Under the pieces are notes generated by a model that was given only the letters and a program-made list of their open reading frames with translations, had not been told where the DNA came from and made no database searches. From Porcincola sp945869225 (GTDB lineage: Bacteria; Bacillota; Clostridia; Lachnospirales; Lachnospiraceae): 64,000 nt of DNA. Within the stretch, counting starts at the first letter, position 1. The number at the start of each line of letters is the position of its first letter. The stretch spans positions 1 to 64,000 of the forward strand of contig NZ_JBQKGW010000009.1 in assembly GCF_052118625.1 (NCBI RefSeq), read 5' to 3'. Of this stretch, positions 62,319 to 64,000 are shown one piece after another. A program made the position numbers and the translations under genes.

Positions 62319-63350
62319 TTACTGTTTCTCCTCTTCTGCCAGATGCGGCTTGCTTCCGTTCTTCACATGGACATGCGTAAACAGATGATCCTGGCAGTAT
62401 TCATAATTTCCCTCACACCTGGAGCAGTATCTGAACTCCAGCTCCGGGTTGGTCAGCTCCGTCCTGCCGCAGATCGCACAGACATGCCTTGCGCCGCCCG
62501 GTGCGATCTTCCTGAAATTCTCTGACGGTCTTCGAATCTCCGCCTGCGTCTGCCCAAAAGCGCCTGTCTGCCGCCCGCCTTCCGCGCTCTTGTTCCAAGG
62601 CTTTTCATGAGATGTTTTCGAAACATCCCGTCTGTTTTGCGGTTTTACCCCTCTGTTTTTCCGGAAACCAGCCCTCCTCCGAAATTCCTGTGGGGAGAGC
62701 GACCTCATATTTTTAGTCGCAAGGAAATAGATCAGGAAATTCAGCAGGGAAATGATCATCAGAATTCTCCCCGACCAGAGCGGCGTCTTGTAGAACTGAT
62801 AAATCAGAAAGGCTCCGTACAGCCATCCCATCCATTTCATACGAATCGGGATGAAGAAGTACAGCAGCACCTCCATATCCGGGTATGTCAGGGCAAAGGC
62901 CAGAAAAATGGACATGTTGACATAGTAAGTGCTGCAGTAGTACGGAATTGCCTGGATATTCAGCAGGGCCGACGGACTTCCCACCGCCATCAGCACCCCA
63001 TACATCACACAGGCTCCGACCACCGTCAGAATCAGTCCGCCGAATATATAAACATTGAAGAGAAAGTCTCCCCAGGTTCGTTCCAGCACCTTCGCAATGC
63101 TGTAGTAGAAAAACAGCATGATAATGGTGAAGAAATCAAGCGACTCCGGCGGGATCAGAACCCAGGTAACCAGACGCCAGATCTGGCCGTGCTGAAAGAT
63201 CATCGCCGGATCCAGCGTGAAGTATGAAAGGACCCGCGGGGCAGCAAACTGGCAGAGATATCCGAATACATACGTTGCAATGACAACCAGCGAAAGGTTT
63301 CGGATCGCATACCGGCCGAACCTTCGTTCCATCTTTCTGAGAAGCTTCAT
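62319..63350 (-). CDS. Rhomboid-like membrane protein with zinc-ribbon tail
   Basis: 343 residues. Six or so membrane spans with a rhomboid-like pattern (WRLVTWVLIPP, YSIAKVLERTWGDFLFNVYIFGG), but no GxSG serine motif and no catalytic His, so it is probably not a protease. The C-terminus has a basic low-complexity stretch and a CxxC...CxxC domain (CAICGRTE, YCSRCEGNYEYCQDH) that should bind zinc. GGAG 8 bases before the ATG. Confidence 0.82.
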   Translation of the reverse strand: MKLLRKMERRFGRYAIRNLSLVVIATYVFGYLCQFAAPRVLSYFTLDPAMIFQHGQIWRLVTWVLIPPESLDFFTIIMLFFYYSIAKVLERTWGDFLFNVYIFGGLILTVVGACVMYGVLMAVGSPSALLNIQAIPYYCSTYYVNMSIFLAFALTYPDMEVLLYFFIPIRMKWMGWLYGAFLIYQFYKTPLWSGRILMIISLLNFLIYFLATKNMRSLSPQEFRRRAGFRKNRGVKPQNRRDVSKTSHEKPWNKSAEGGRQTGAFGQTQAEIRRPSENFRKIAPGGARHVCAICGRTELTNPELEFRYCSRCEGNYEYCQDHLFTHVHVKNGSKPHLAEEEKQ

Positions 63351-63394
63351 CTGTCTGACTCCATTTCTTTTTACAAAACTCTTACGCCATTATA

Positions 63395-63427
63395 ATAAAA
63401 AACGGCGGGATGAAAAGCATCTCGCCG
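63395..63427 (-). terminator. Terminator of aroC
   Basis: CGGCGGGATG (63403-63412) with CATCTCGCCG (63418-63427), followed on the minus strand by a run of T. A -10 TATAAT for the next gene overlaps it (63389-63394). Confidence 0.85.
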
Positions 63428-63452
63428 CTCTTTACACAAAATAAACACATAT

Positions 63453-64000
63453 TTACAGATAGACATCCTTCAGACTGGACATCCTTGCACCCATGTTTCG
63501 CAGCATCAGATCGAGGAGGGTCATCGCCGTCATGCATTCAACCACGACCGCAGCCCGCGGGACGATGACCGGATCATGCCGGCCGGTGATCCGAAGCGTA
63601 TGAACCGCTCCATCCTTTCCCAGCGCCTGCTGCTCTCTCGCAATCGATGGGGTCGGTTTGAAATATGCCCGGACGACCAGCTGCTCTCCATCGCTTATCC
63701 CGCCCAGGATGCCGCCCGCATGGTTGGTCAGCCTGCGCACTGTACCGTCTTCCGCCGCTCCGAACTGATCGTTGTCATCATGCCCGGCTAAGGACGACAC
63801 CGCAGTCCCGTCCCCGATCTCCACGGCCTTCACAGCCCCGATCGAGAACAGCGCATGTCCCAGAAGACCGTCCAGCTTGTCAAACACCGGTTCTCCAATC
63901 CCGGCAGGAAGCCCGTCAACCCGGCATTCCACGACACCCCCTGCGGAATCAAGTCTGCTCATGCAGTCATTCAGATAGGCCTCCGCCTGCTTCTCCGCCT
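63453..64000 (-). CDS. aroC: Chorismate synthase, C-terminal part (cut by window edge)
   Basis: The frame is open to the window end; the visible part covers the C-terminal half of AroC (SAGGVVECRVDGLPAG, GGILGGISDGEQLVVRAYFKP, GRHDPVIVPRAAVVVE). It makes chorismate from EPSP with reduced flavin. The 5' end lies outside. Confidence 0.97.
   Translation of the reverse strand, partial: AEKQAEAYLNDCMSRLDSAGGVVECRVDGLPAGIGEPVFDKLDGLLGHALFSIGAVKAVEIGDGTAVSSLAGHDDNDQFGAAEDGTVRRLTNHAGGILGGISDGEQLVVRAYFKPTPSIAREQQALGKDGAVHTLRITGRHDPVIVPRAAVVVECMTAMTLLDLMLRNMGARMSSLKDVYL

Overview
The window looks like chromosomal core DNA of a gut-type Lachnospiraceae (Clostridia). It is moderately GC-rich and has strong AGGAGG ribosome sites, sigma-A promoters that often carry an extended -10 (TGn), a sporulation gene (GerW), and Firmicute gene blocks such as rplS-lepB-rbgA-rnhB and ruvAB. 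I see no phage, plasmid, integrase, transposase, CRISPR array or defence island. Species cannot be named from this window.

Layout. 1-540: rpmB with promoter and bidirectional terminator. 600-13870: a long minus-strand run of 15 tightly packed genes behind one strong promoter. In order of transcription it carries late cobalamin assembly (CobU, CobS, second CobU-like, histidine phosphatase), RuvAB, ZapA, U32 peptidase, a SEDS/PBP pair, NUDIX, a small unknown, DUF2953 and GerW. 13900-16480: an amino-acid ABC operon. 16570-16746: a palindromic repeat element. 16747-23890: UPF0210, ACT protein, WalJ-like hydrolase, CoaE, PolA and a zinc-finger membrane protein, running leftwards and sharing a promoter region with a plus-strand alpha-amylase. 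25570-30470: MgtE, then a sugar ABC operon. 30720-31510: tRNA-Gly(CCC) and a deletion scar joining fragments of an HxlR regulator and an alpha-hydroxy-acid oxidase. 31540-37360: TcdA, a PIN-like protein with a very long linker, a VWA membrane protein and a secreted glucosaminidase. 37430-42440: GdhA, patatin, and a one-carbon set (MetF, FchA, FolD). 42500-45610: a TrpXYZ-like ABC operon. 45613-50350: PlsY, Der, DUF512 and a long PRPP synthetase. 50355-55334: the rplS/lepB/rbgA/rnhB/yraN neighbourhood. 55343-64000: LacZ behind a truncated sugar permease, an LTA-synthase-like protein, a rhomboid-like protein and the C-terminal part of AroC.

How genes work together. FolD has lost two residues needed for cyclohydrolase activity and sits beside FchA, which can supply that step, and MetF, which uses the product. 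The SEDS and PBP genes overlap and should form a wall-synthesis pair. All three ABC operons place the binding protein first and put a stable hairpin between it and the next gene. None of the three binding proteins has a lipobox cysteine, and each ends in an acidic Ser/Thr/Glu/Ala tail.

Other points: one of two signal peptidases has Arg where the catalytic Lys should be. Several conserved enzymes (CoaE, PolA, U32 peptidase, amylase, DUF2953) carry long low-complexity insertions. Two loci show clear decay by deletion (HxlR/oxidase and the sugar permease before lacZ). I did not find a convincing wholly new multi-gene system. The strongest leads are the non-lipidated binding proteins, the Arg signal peptidase, and the FolD/FchA split.
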